DNA from: Acidimicrobiaceae bacterium
GTDB lineage: Bacteria > Actinomycetota > Acidimicrobiia > Acidimicrobiales > Salinilacustritrichaceae
DNA: 28,071 nt
Direction: 5' to 3'
Assembly (NCBI GenBank): GCA_003476595.1
Contig: DMTU01000298.1
Coordinates: 278 to 28,348, forward strand
Shown here one piece after another: positions 1 to 7,956 of the stretch. Both the position numbers and the translations under genes were made by a program. A model generated the notes under the pieces. It worked only from the letters and a program-made list of their open reading frames with translations. It did not search any database and was not told where the DNA came from. The stretch's first letter is position 1. Each line of letters opens with the position of its first letter.

Positions 1-1
1 C

Positions 2-63
2 CCGGACGATCGCGTCGCGCTCGAGCTCACGCTCGCGTCGCGCAGCGGCCAGGGGGCCCCGGC

Positions 64-67
<4 letters not shown>
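2..67 (+). CDS. 3' end of an upstream CDS, possibly IspD
   Basis: Only the last 21 codons are inside the window, ending at the TGA at 65-67 and overlapping the ispF start as GTGA. The readable tail, PDDRVALELTLAS and onward, resembles the C-terminal (T)PEDLxxAExxL segment of 2-C-methyl-D-erythritol 4-phosphate cytidylyltransferase (IspD), and ispD commonly sits directly before ispF. The tail is too short for a firm assignment. The frame and stop are seen directly; the identity is inferred from position and a weak motif. Confidence 0.45.
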
Positions 68-542
<475 letters not shown>

Positions 543-546
<4 letters not shown>

Positions 547-1496
547 GCGCAGGGCGCGGAGGCGGACGAGGCGGCGGCAAGCCGGGAGGCGGCGGGAAGC
601 CGGGTGCCGGCGGCAAGAAGGGCGGACGGCGCCCACCGCCCACGGGTCGCTCGGCGACACCGGGCCGGGCGCCGGCCCGGCGGTCGAAGGGCCGCAGCGG
701 CACCGCCGGTGGCGGTGGCGGCGGTGGCCAGCGCAAGCGCGCCACGAACGAGCTCGGCGGCGACCAGGTCGAGGGCCGCAACGCCGTCCGTGAGCTGCTC
801 GTCGCCGGTCGGCGACGGGTGCACGAGGTCGTGGTGTCGACGGATCGCGCCGATGCCCCCGTGCTCGAGGACATCTTCGACCTCGCGCGCCAGCTGAACG
901 TGCCGGTGCGCGAGCTCGGACGGTCCAAGCTCGCCACCGTCGCCCGCACCGATTCGCACCAGGGCGTGATCGCCTCGGCCGCGCCCCTGCAGTCGGTCGA
1001 CATCGACGAGCTGCTCGAGGTGCGCGACGGCGTCCAGCCCTTCCTCCTCGCCGCCGACGGCGTCACCGACCCGGGCAACCTGGGTGCCCTCCTGCGCACC
1101 GCCGAGTGCGCCGGGGTGACCGGCATCGTCCTGCCCCGCCACCGTGCGGTGCACGTGTCGCCGGCCGTCACCAAGGCCGCGGCGGGCGCGATCGAGCACC
1201 TGCGCTTCGCCATCGTCGGCGGCCTCCCCGCCGCCCTGGCCGCAGCGACCGAGAAGGGTGCACTCGTGATCGGCCTCGACATGGCCGGGGACGTGTCCCT
1301 CCACGCCCTGCCGCCCGTCGATCGCCCCGTCATCGTGGTCGTCGGCTCGGAGGGCAAGGGCCTCGGCCGCCTCGTCCGCCAGCGCTGCGAGGTGGTCGCG
1401 TCGATCCCGATGCGGGGGAGCACCGAGTCGCTGAACGTCAGCGTCGCCGGCGCGCTCGCCCTCTACGAGGTGGTGCGCCAGCGCGGACTCGGGTAG
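543..1496 (+). CDS. rlmB: 23S rRNA (guanosine-2'-O-)-methyltransferase, RlmB/TrmH (SpoU) family
   Basis: This is a SPOUT-class SAM-dependent 2'-O-methyltransferase, which in the RlmB subfamily modifies a guanosine of 23S rRNA. Residues 1 to about 75 are a Gly/Arg/Lys-rich low-complexity tail, probably a disordered RNA-contacting extension. The substrate-binding domain then begins at VEGRNAVRELL. The catalytic domain shows the three SpoU motifs: GVTDPGNLGALLRTAE with the catalytic Asn-Leu-Gly-Ala and Arg, VVGSEGKGLG, and IPMRGSTESLNVSVAGAL. These knotted C-terminal motifs are complete. The ATG overlaps the ispF stop. The exact target nucleotide cannot be read from sequence, and a TrmH-like tRNA target remains possible. 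Confidence 0.92.
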
Positions 1497-1524
1497 GTCG
1501 TACCGGGGGTTACTGCAAGCGTGA

Positions 1525-1554
1525 TTGACACAAGACCGTTGCGGTTGTCACACT
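1525..1554 (+). promoter_or_regulatory. candidate promoter for the sigH-like gene
   Basis: In the 135-base gap after rlmB there is a perfect TTGACA at 1525-1530. Eighteen bases later a weak -10-like CACACT lies at 1549-1554. The pair TGACA (1526-1530) and TGTCA (1546-1550) forms a short inverted repeat across the spacer. The -35 match is good and the -10 is poor, so this is a tentative call. Confidence 0.3.
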
Positions 1555-1631
1555 TTGACTAGTCCGATCGGGCCATGGATCGGATGGGCAGGCGCTACAC
1601 CAGGGAACCACCGACGCAGGGAACGCACCAC

Positions 1632-2285
1632 GTGGGGAATCGTCGCACCACCATCGCCCCGGACACCGAGGACGCCGCGCTGGTCGATCGCTACCAGCGC
1701 TCCGGCGAACCCGAGGTCCTCGAGGCGCTCATCAGCCGCTACCGGCGCTTCGCTCGAGCGAAAGCGCGGGGCTACTTCCTCATCGGGGGCGACTCCGACG
1801 ACGTCGAGCAGGAAGCGCTCATCGGCCTGTACAAGGCCGTGCGGGACTACTCGCCGGACCACCAGGCCAGCTTCCGGGCCTTCGCCGAGCTGTGCATCAA
1901 GCGCCAGATCATCACGGCCATCAAGACCGCCACCCGCCAGAAGCACCAGCCGCTGAACCAGTACCAGTCGATCTCCGGCGTGCGTCCTGGCGATGAGGCC
2001 GGCGAGTCGGCCATCGACGAGATCCTCGTCAGCCACTCCGACGCCGACCCGTGCGACACCGTCGTCGCCGACGAGCGCATGCAGAAGATGCACGCGTCGA
2101 TGGACGCCCTGCTCTCCGGCCTCGAGGTCGAGGTCCTGCGGCTCTACGTCGAGGGCAAGAGCTACCAGGAGATCAGCGACCAGCTGGGTCGCCACACCAA
2201 GTCCATCGACAACGCCCTGCAGCGCATCAAGCGCAAGCTCGACGGCAAGCTCGACGAGGATGAACCGCTCGCCACGGCCGTCTGA
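1632..2285 (+). CDS. sigH: SigH (Spo0H/sigma-30)-like RNA polymerase sigma factor
   Basis: This is a sigma-70 family factor closest in pattern to Bacillus SigH, the transition-state/sporulation sigma factor. Region 2 reads RAKARGYFLIGGDSDDVEQE, then ALIGLYKAVRDY and IITAIKTATRQKH, nearly word for word the SigH core. Region 4 reads SYQEISDQLGRHTKSIDNA followed by LQRIKRKL. From the GTG at 1632 the protein is 217 residues, about the length of Bacillus SigH. That GTG has AGGGAA (1618-1623) eight bases upstream. An ATG at 1575 in the same frame would add 19 residues but lacks a ribosome site. The position straight after rlmB mirrors the Firmicutes rlmB-yacP-sigH order. No anti-sigma gene is adjacent. 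Its regulon here is unknown. Confidence 0.88.
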   Translation: MGNRRTTIAPDTEDAALVDRYQRSGEPEVLEALISRYRRFARAKARGYFLIGGDSDDVEQEALIGLYKAVRDYSPDHQASFRAFAELCIKRQIITAIKTATRQKHQPLNQYQSISGVRPGDEAGESAIDEILVSHSDADPCDTVVADERMQKMHASMDALLSGLEVEVLRLYVEGKSYQEISDQLGRHTKSIDNALQRIKRKLDGKLDEDEPLATAV

Positions 2286-2306
2286 CGCAGGGTCTGACGC
2301 ACGACG

Positions 2307-2379
2307 AGCCCGAGGCGAGAATCGAACTCGCGACCTCCTGTTTACAAGACAGGTGCTCTGCCGATTGAGCTACTCGGGC
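2307..2379 (-). tRNA. tRNA-Thr (anticodon UGU)
   Basis: On the minus strand the sequence folds as a cloverleaf. The acceptor stem is GCCCGAG/CTCGGGC (2373-2379 with 2308-2314) and the discriminator U is at 2307. The D arm is GCTCAATCGGCAGAGC. The anticodon stem CCTGT/ACAGG encloses loop CTTGTAA, giving anticodon UGU (Thr). The T arm CGCGAGTTCGATTCTCGC carries the invariant TTCGA. CCA is not encoded. The gene lies 21 bases beyond the sigH stop in the opposite orientation. Confidence 0.93.
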
Positions 2380-2470
2380 GATGTGTGCAAACCCCCTGGT
2401 CAGGGCGCTGCAGTGCTCTCACGCGATGGCGCTAGCTGGACCCGTAGGCCGTGAATAGGCCGTGAGAGGC

Positions 2471-3140
2471 TCACCGGAGCCTACTGGGCGCCCGGAGACG
2501 GACGCCCGCCCCGGCCGAGTCCTGGGGTGTCGCGAAGCTCCGGTACGCGTCGTCGATCCGATCGGCCAACCGGTCGTGCTCGTCTTCGAACAGTGGCCAT
2601 ATCGATCCAGTGTCGTGGTGATCGACCGGTGGCCGAGGTGGCGCTGGATCGCCTTCGGATGGGCACCCTGTGCGATGAGGAGAGCAGCGCACGTGTGACG
2701 GAGGGCGTGTACCCCCATCTCGGGGATCCAACCTCCTCGGGTGCCGGCTTCCAGACGCGACGAAGGAAGTTGCCGTACCGGACGGGTCCGCCGCGTGGCG
2801 AAGTGAACACGAAGGTGTCCGGGGCGCCGGCAGGAGTGAGATGTTCCTCCAGAGGGTTGGAGAGGAAGTTCGGCAGGACGACGGTTTGGACCTGATGGGT
2901 CTTCGGGCTGCCGAAGACCAGCTTTCCGCGCACGTCGACGGCGTTCTCGGCAACTGTGATCCGAGAGCGTTCGAGATCGCAGCGACACCTGCGCAGTGCC
3001 GCTCCCTCCCCGAACCGCAGACCGCTGATGGCGAGCAACTCCACGAATAGTCGGTAGCGGGCGTCGATCGCCTGCAGGACGTCCCGCAACTGTGACGGGT
3101 CCAGGAACTGCATCTCGACGGGCTGTTCACGGCCTACGAC
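2471..3140 (-). pseudogene. tyrosine recombinase (phage-type integrase), frameshifted and N-terminally truncated
   Basis: Three minus-strand frames must be joined to read one integrase catalytic domain. The first gives EMQFLDPSQL, AISGLRFGEGAALR with the first catalytic Arg, SPKTHQVQTVVLP with the beta-hairpin Lys, and FLRRVWKPAP. Near 2735-2745 the frame shifts to MGVHALRHTCAALLIAQG (His-x-x-Arg) and LGHRSITTTLDRYGH (His and the nucleophilic Tyr). Near 2592-2594 it shifts again to LFEDEHDRLADRIDDAYRSF and a tail ending at 2471. The N-terminal arm-binding and SAM-like domains are not recognisable. Every catalytic residue is still readable, so decay is either recent or partly due to two single-base sequencing errors. 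Base composition is visibly less GC-rich than the flanks. The neighbouring tRNA-Thr suggests an integrated element that has since been lost. Confidence 0.85.
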
Positions 3141-3473
3141 CACGTGACCTTCGAGGAGACCGAGGAGGCCATCGCCAGGGCGTCCATCGAGGCTTTGGCC
3201 AACCGCTACCGGTCGTTGCTCGGTGGTGTGGGTTTTCGTGAAGGCACTGCGGGAGAAGAGGCGGGGCAGGTCAGGGATCGGCGTCGGCCCGCTGGTGCCG
3301 CCCTCGCCGAGCACGACGCCGGCACCTTGGCCATCGTCGAACAGGAGGTCACCGGCAGTCAGTTCGACGAGCCGCAGCGCACCAGGCTGCGATTGGAGGC
3401 CATCTTGGTCGAGACCCCTGACGGCTGGGCGTCACCGACGTCGAGACGAACGTGACCGGGTCCAGCGGGGCGG
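3141..3473. other. unassigned gap between integrase relic and DUF445 gene
   Basis: No recognisable gene is present. A plus-strand frame is open from 3096 to 3455. Its first part (TAYDHVTFEETEEAIARAS, then IEALANRYRSLLGG) has G/C-rich third positions and looks like a broken coding fragment, but it matches no family I recognise. The codon pattern degrades after about 3230. This may be debris from the element that carried the integrase, or from a host gene broken by it. Confidence 0.4.
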
Positions 3474-4685
3474 TCACCAACCCGCCGCGAGGACGACTGC
3501 GCCCTGCAGGGCGCCGACGGCACCGCCGAGCACGCCGCCGATGACGACGAGGATGACCTCGTCCTCTTCGAAGATGCCCCGGAGCATGCGCTCGAACTGG
3601 TGCTTGTCCAGGACCGACAGGCGTTCCTCGATGAGCTCGTCGAGGCGCAGGCTGTGCGACAGGTGCTCCTCGACGACGGAGCGGGCTTGGGGTACCAGAT
3701 CGCCGAGGCGCTGGGTGAGCACGAAGGTGGCCTTGTCGAGCTGGTCGTCGGTCGGCTCGACGCTGGCGATCATGGCCAGCATGGGTCGGAACTGGTCGAG
3801 CTGGCCGCGGGCCTGGCCGACCAGCTCGGTGACGAGCTCGCCGGTGGCCGGGTTGGCAGCGACGTGATCGATGAGGTTGGCCGGCGTCAGCACCTCGTTG
3901 CCGGCGATGCGCCCGTAGTCGTGGGCGATCTCGGCTTGGCGCTTGGGAAACATGCCCTGGTAGGTGACCAGTCCCAGGTAGCGACGGGGCTCGAGCGGCC
4001 GGAAGATCATCTGGATGGCGAGCCAGTTGGTGCCGAGGCCGACCATGGCGCCGACGATCGGCATCGTCCACCACACGCCGAACACCGAGTAGGCGACGGC
4101 CTGGATGATGCCGACGGCGAAGCCGAAGACGCCTCCGTAGATCTCGATGAAGCGCAGTTCGCGGTGGCCGACCTCCTGGGCGACCCGGGCCAGCCGGTCG
4201 GCGTTCGGGCCGCTCAGCTCCTCGACCACGAGCCGGTCCAGGTCGATCAGGTCCTCGGCCTGCTCGCCCATCCGCACCAGGGCCTGACCGACGCTCTGCT
4301 CCACCTGGCCCAGGATCAGTCCGCGCACCTGCTCACGGGCCTCCGGCGCCATGGCGTCCCAGGTCCCCGGCGCGACGATGTCGAGCGCCTCGCCCAGCAT
4401 GGCGTCGATCTCGGCGGGATGCGAGGCCACGAGCCGCTGCACGAGGCCGTGGGCGTCGAGTCGCTCCACCATGTCCTCCGGGCTCAGGACGTGCCCGGTG
4501 GTGGTGGCGATCTCGGCGGCGAACTTCGGGGCCAGCCGGTACACGATCCCCTGCCACTTGAACGGTCCCAGGCCCCAGGGCTGGCGGGGGTGGAACACCA
4601 TCTTCACCGCCGCCCAGTTGGTGATGTAGCCGATGAAGGCCGTGATCAGGGGGACGGTGAGGAAGAGGACGAGGGTGTCGCTCAC
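3474..4685 (-). CDS. DUF445 family membrane protein
   Basis: This 403-residue protein has the DUF445 (YheB-like) architecture, whose molecular role is unknown. The N-terminus has a hydrophobic segment followed by the signature GYITNWAAVKMVFHP. A second copy of the same signature occurs after a central amphipathic region, as GLGTNWLAIQMIFRP, with nearby hydrophobic stretches (VFGFAVGIIQAVAYSVFGVW). The C-terminus ends in another hydrophobic helix (VILVVIGGVLGGAVGALQG). An internal duplication of the membrane-associated module is therefore visible. The GTG start is preceded by GGAGG on the minus strand. That ribosome site lies inside the 3' arm of a perfect 14-bp hairpin (4692-4731). The SDR gene lies upstream on the same strand, about 100 bases away. 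Confidence 0.88.
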   Translation of the reverse strand: MSDTLVLFLTVPLITAFIGYITNWAAVKMVFHPRQPWGLGPFKWQGIVYRLAPKFAAEIATTTGHVLSPEDMVERLDAHGLVQRLVASHPAEIDAMLGEALDIVAPGTWDAMAPEAREQVRGLILGQVEQSVGQALVRMGEQAEDLIDLDRLVVEELSGPNADRLARVAQEVGHRELRFIEIYGGVFGFAVGIIQAVAYSVFGVWWTMPIVGAMVGLGTNWLAIQMIFRPLEPRRYLGLVTYQGMFPKRQAEIAHDYGRIAGNEVLTPANLIDHVAANPATGELVTELVGQARGQLDQFRPMLAMIASVEPTDDQLDKATFVLTQRLGDLVPQARSVVEEHLSHSLRLDELIEERLSVLDKHQFERMLRGIFEEDEVILVVIGGVLGGAVGALQGAVVLAAGW

Positions 4686-4691
4686 GGGGGA

Positions 4692-4731
4692 CCTCCGGGG
4701 GTCGACTGAGCGAAGGTTCGACCCCCGGAGG
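4692..4731 (-). promoter_or_regulatory. 14-bp hairpin between SDR and DUF445 genes, covering the DUF445 ribosome site
   Basis: Arms CCTCCGGGGGTCGA (4692-4705) and TCGACCCCCGGAGG (4718-4731) are perfectly complementary, with a 12-base loop. In the minus-strand transcript the GGAGG Shine-Dalgarno sequence of the DUF445 gene ends the 3' arm, six bases before the GTG. The structure could terminate SDR transcription (there is no T tract) or mask the DUF445 ribosome site. Confidence 0.6.
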
Positions 4732-4784
4732 CCGATGTCCTGCGACCGAGCGGCGGTCGCCGGACATCCGGGCCGGGCTCGGTG

Positions 4785-5681
4785 TCAGCTCTGGACGACG
4801 TTGAGGAGCTGGCCGATCTCCTCGTTGGCGTTGTCGGGGACGATGAGGTCGTCGAGCGACGAGATCGTGTCCCAGTTGTCGCGCACCTGCTCGGGGGTGA
4901 GCTCCTTGGAGTAGTAGCCGAGCGGCTCGGCGACCACGACACGGCTGACCCGCCCGCCGGCGACGGAGAGGATCTGTCCGGTGACGTCGCACTGCTCCGA
5001 CGCCAGGTAGACGACCACGGGGGTGACGGCCTCGGGATCGAGGGAGTCGGCCATCGGGCCGAGGAGGTCCTCCGTCATGCGGGTCCGGGCGCCTGGCGCG
5101 ATGACGTTGGCCAGCACGTTGCGCTTGCGACCCTCCTGGGCGAGGGCCTTGGTGAACCCGACGAGACCCATCTTCGCCGCGCCGTAGTTGGTCTGGCCGA
5201 AGTTGCCGAACAGCCCGGCGGCCGAGGTCGTGTTGATGACCCGCCCGTAGTTCTGCTCCCGCATGAGCTTCCACGCCGGCAGGGTCACCCAGAAAGCGCC
5301 GTACAGGTGCACCTGCAGGACCGGTTCGAGCAGCTCCGGCGTCAGGTTGTGGAACGCCTTGTCCCGGAGGATGCCGGCGTTGTTGACAACGATGTCGACC
5401 CGCCCGAACGCGTCGAGCGCGGTCTGCACGATGGCCTCGCCGCCGGTCTGGCTGGCCACCGAGTCCGTGTTGGCGACCGCCTCGCCGCCGGCGGCGTTGA
5501 TCTCGTCGGCCACCTGCTGGGCCGGTCCGGCGTCGGCGCCCGTACCGTCGACCGTGCCGCCGAGGTCGTTGACCACCACGCGGGCTCCACGAGAGGCCAG
5601 CTGGAGCGCGTGCTGGCGGCCCAGCCCGTGGCCCGCCCCCGTCACGATGGCGACCTGACCGTCGAATCCGATGTCCGTCAT
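4785..5681 (-). CDS. short-chain dehydrogenase/reductase (HSD17B4-like 3-hydroxyacyl-CoA dehydrogenase type)
   Basis: This is an NAD(P)-dependent classical SDR of 298 residues. The cofactor motif TGAGHGLG is at 14-21, NNAG at 100-103, and the catalytic triad is Ser153, Tyr166 and Lys170 (TNYGAAK). The DLGG segment at 39-42 and the long C-terminal extension after the Rossmann core (VAEPLGYYSKELTPEQV and beyond) recall the dehydrogenase domain of peroxisomal multifunctional enzyme 2/HSD17B4, which oxidises (3R)-hydroxyacyl-CoA. The ATG at 5681 is preferred over an in-frame start at 5714 because GAAGGA lies just before it. It is divergent from an acyl-CoA dehydrogenase, which supports a role in fatty-acid or sterol side-chain degradation. 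The substrate is inferred. Confidence 0.88.
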   Translation of the reverse strand: MTDIGFDGQVAIVTGAGHGLGRQHALQLASRGARVVVNDLGGTVDGTGADAGPAQQVADEINAAGGEAVANTDSVASQTGGEAIVQTALDAFGRVDIVVNNAGILRDKAFHNLTPELLEPVLQVHLYGAFWVTLPAWKLMREQNYGRVINTTSAAGLFGNFGQTNYGAAKMGLVGFTKALAQEGRKRNVLANVIAPGARTRMTEDLLGPMADSLDPEAVTPVVVYLASEQCDVTGQILSVAGGRVSRVVVAEPLGYYSKELTPEQVRDNWDTISSLDDLIVPDNANEEIGQLLNVVQS

Positions 5682-5728
5682 CTCGTCCTTCCCGCTGGGG
5701 CGTCTCCCCAGCACATGTGACAGAGGCG

Positions 5729-5734
5729 ATCCTA
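5729..5734 (-). promoter_or_regulatory. -10 box candidate for the SDR gene
   Basis: TAGGAT on the minus strand lies 47 bases upstream of the SDR ATG at 5681. It faces away from a plus-strand TACCGT only five bases off, giving a compact divergent promoter pair. Confidence 0.4.
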
Positions 5735-5739
5735 TGTCC

Positions 5740-5745
5740 TACCGT
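5740..5745 (+). promoter_or_regulatory. -10 box candidate for the acyl-CoA dehydrogenase operon
   Basis: TACCGT fits the TANNNT pattern and would give a leader of about 50 bases carrying the AGGAGG ribosome site that precedes the ATG at 5804. Confidence 0.4.
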
Positions 5746-5803
5746 CGCGCCAGAACCGAGTCCGACCCGCCGGGCGGACGCGTGAGGTCCACAGGAGGAC
5801 GAG

Positions 5804-7069
5804 ATGACGACGGTCAGCCCCGCGAGCGTGCGCGAGGAAGCCGAGACCTGGTTCCGGGAGAACTGGGATCCCGAGATCCCCCTCGGCCACTGGTGGGAGC
5901 GACTCGCCGACAGCGGCTGGGGCTTCCCGACGTGGCCGGAGCGCTGGTTCGGCCGGGGCCTCGGCAGCGATCAGGCCAAGCAGGCCGACGCCGCTCGGGC
6001 CGCGGTCGGCGCGGTCGGACCGCCGAGCGGCATCGGCGTCATGATGGCCGGCCCCACCATCATCGACCACGGCACCGAGGAGCAGTGCCAGCGGTTCCTG
6101 CCCGACATGGTCACCGGCAAGGAGGTCTGGTGCCAGCTGTTCTCCGAGCCTGGAGCAGGCTCCGATCTGGCTGGGCTGCAGGCCCGAGCCGAGCGCGACG
6201 GTGACGAGTGGGTCGTCAACGGACAGAAGGTGTGGACCTCCGGGGCGCAGTTCTCCAAGTGGGGGATCCTCATCGCCCGCACCTCGGTCGATGTGCCCAA
6301 GCACGAGGGGATCACGTTCTTCGTGATCGACATGGACCAGCCCGGCATCGAGGTCCGACCGCTCAAGGAGATGACCGGGGGAGCCACCTTCAACGAGGTC
6401 TTCATGACCGATGCGCGGGTGCCGCACAGCAACGTCATCGGCGAGCCGAACCGCGGTTGGGGGGTGGCTGTCACCACGCTCGCCCACGAGCGCAACTCCC
6501 TCGGCGCGTCGGGGATGGCCAGCGCCGCGGGCGGCGTGATGATCGGGCGCAACGACCTCGATCGCCCCGCCGGGCGCAAGAGCGGCGGCGGGGGCGAGAT
6601 GGCCGGGATGGCCGCGGCCTTCGGCGGTGGCGGTTCCATGATCGCCGGCCTGCCGGCACTCGTCGGCCGCGCCGACGACAAGGTCCTGCGCGACAAGGTG
6701 ATGCGGATCTACACGCTGATGGAGATCACCCGCTTCACGAGCCTGCGGGTCCAGGCGGCCAAGGCCGCCGGACGAGGACCCGGCCCCGAGGTCTCCACCG
6801 GGAAGCTGGTGGCCTCCGAGATGGTCCGCCAGCTGCGTGACGTCGGGTTGGAGGCGCTCGGGCCCCACGGCCAGCTGATGGGTGAGGACACGCCGCTGGG
6901 GGGCATGCTCCAGCAGCTCGCGCTGTTCAGCCCGGCCATCTCCATCGCCGGCGGGTCGGACCAGATCCAGCGCAACATCATCGGTGAGCGGGTGCTGGGC
7001 CTGCCCGGTGAGCCTCGCGTCGACAAGGACGTGCCCTTCGCCGAGCTGAAGGTGGGGACCCAGCGATGA
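5804..7069 (+). CDS. acyl-CoA dehydrogenase (FadE-type)
   Basis: This is a 421-residue FAD enzyme that introduces the alpha-beta double bond into acyl-CoA thioesters. The N-terminal helical domain (EEAETWFRENWDPEIPLGHW, GWGFPTWPERWFG) is followed by the flavin/substrate beta domain with LFSEPGAGSDLAGL and VNGQKVWTSGAQFS. The C-terminal four-helix bundle includes ISIAGGSDQIQRNIIGERVLGLP. A Gly-rich insertion (KSGGGGEMAGMAAAFGGGGSM) in the C-terminal domain is unusual, and the usual catalytic Glu cannot be assigned with certainty. The ATG has a strong AGGAGG upstream. The gene overlaps the following hydrolase by ATGA and is divergent from the SDR gene, suggesting a shared CoA-ester pathway. The chain-length or sterol substrate is unknown. 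Confidence 0.93.
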   Translation: MTTVSPASVREEAETWFRENWDPEIPLGHWWERLADSGWGFPTWPERWFGRGLGSDQAKQADAARAAVGAVGPPSGIGVMMAGPTIIDHGTEEQCQRFLPDMVTGKEVWCQLFSEPGAGSDLAGLQARAERDGDEWVVNGQKVWTSGAQFSKWGILIARTSVDVPKHEGITFFVIDMDQPGIEVRPLKEMTGGATFNEVFMTDARVPHSNVIGEPNRGWGVAVTTLAHERNSLGASGMASAAGGVMIGRNDLDRPAGRKSGGGGEMAGMAAAFGGGGSMIAGLPALVGRADDKVLRDKVMRIYTLMEITRFTSLRVQAAKAAGRGPGPEVSTGKLVASEMVRQLRDVGLEALGPHGQLMGEDTPLGGMLQQLALFSPAISIAGGSDQIQRNIIGERVLGLPGEPRVDKDVPFAELKVGTQR

Positions 7070-7920
7070 GCGAACCGACCACCTCCGAGGTGCGGCGGGT
7101 CCGCACCGGCGCGGGGCTCACCGTCGTGCTCGAGCGCTTCGGGGGCACCTCCGAGCGACCACCCGTCCTGCTGCTGCACGGTGGCGGCCAGACCCGTCAC
7201 AGCTGGTCCGGTACCGCCGGCCAGCTGGCGGCACGCGGGTACGAGGCATGGACCATGGACCTGCGGGGCCACGGCGACTCCTGGCACCCCGAGGACGAGT
7301 CCGAGTACTCCTTCGACCACTTCGCCGGCGACATGCTGGCCCTGGTCGACGCCCTGGGCTGGGACCGGTTCGTGCTGCTCGGCCACTCGATGGGCGGGAT
7401 GATCGCCCAGGTCGCCGCGGCGAAGCGGCCGGGCGCGCTCGACGGCCTCGTGCTGATGGACACCACCCACGGGCCGCTGGAGATCGACCGGGAGCTGGCC
7501 ATGCTCGGCGCCGAGATCGTGCGCGAGGGCGGCATGGCCGCGGTCAAGGAGGCGATGGACGCCCTGGAGGGCGACGGCCCGCTCGGGACGCCCGCCAACC
7601 AGCGCCTCCTCGATGAGCGCCCCGGCTACCGCGAGCTCGGCGACCAGAAGTTCCTGGGCAGCTCGCCGGCCATGTACGCGTCGATGATCGGTCAGATGAT
7701 CGACCAGCTCGACCGGTTGCAGCACCTCGCCGACCTGTCGGTGCCGACCCTCGTGATCGTCGGCGAGCAGGACGCCCCGTTCCTGGGTGCGTCCGAGGCG
7801 ATGGCCACCGCGGTGCCGGGCGCCCGGCTCGAGGTCATCGCCGATGCCGGCCACTCGCCCCAGTTCGAGAACCCCGACGCCTGGCGAGCGGTGATGCTCG
7901 ACTTCCTCGCCGGCGTCTGA
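7066..7920 (+). CDS. alpha/beta-fold hydrolase
   Basis: This is a 284-residue hydrolase of the epoxide hydrolase/haloperoxidase/MenH-like superfamily. The oxyanion strand reads LLLHGGGQTRHSW. The nucleophile elbow is GHSMGG with Ser108, the acid is Asp236 in VGEQDAP, and the base is His263 in AGHSPQFENP, so the catalytic triad is complete. A helical lid lies between about 135 and 215. Its start overlaps the acyl-CoA dehydrogenase stop, so the two are translated together and it probably acts on an ester or thioester from the same pathway. The specific substrate cannot be inferred. Confidence 0.9.
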   Translation: MSEPTTSEVRRVRTGAGLTVVLERFGGTSERPPVLLLHGGGQTRHSWSGTAGQLAARGYEAWTMDLRGHGDSWHPEDESEYSFDHFAGDMLALVDALGWDRFVLLGHSMGGMIAQVAAAKRPGALDGLVLMDTTHGPLEIDRELAMLGAEIVREGGMAAVKEAMDALEGDGPLGTPANQRLLDERPGYRELGDQKFLGSSPAMYASMIGQMIDQLDRLQHLADLSVPTLVIVGEQDAPFLGASEAMATAVPGARLEVIADAGHSPQFENPDAWRAVMLDFLAGV

Positions 7921-7924
7921 CCCC

Positions 7925-7953
7925 CAGCGGCGGTGTTCCGTGGCCGCTGCCAG
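7925..7953. terminator. hairpin between convergent genes, carrying a repeated 19-mer
   Basis: CAGCGGC (7925-7931) pairs with GCCGCTG (7943-7949) around an 11-base loop, four bases after the hydrolase stop and just before the thioesterase stop on the other strand. GTTCCGTGGCCGCTGCCAG at 7935-7953 recurs, inverted, at 23828-23846. It is probably a bidirectional terminator without a T tract. Confidence 0.55.
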
Positions 7954-7956
7954 GTC

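Noticed and set aside
3096..3455. Plus-strand frame VTFEETEEAIARAS... as an intact gene
   Set aside because: Only the first third has coding-like third positions, it starts antisense inside the integrase relic, and no family is recognisable; listed only as unassigned sequence.
4692..4731. Classical intrinsic terminator with T tract after the SDR gene
   Set aside because: No T run follows either arm; the position on the ribosome site makes a regulatory role at least as likely, so it was listed as a regulatory hairpin.
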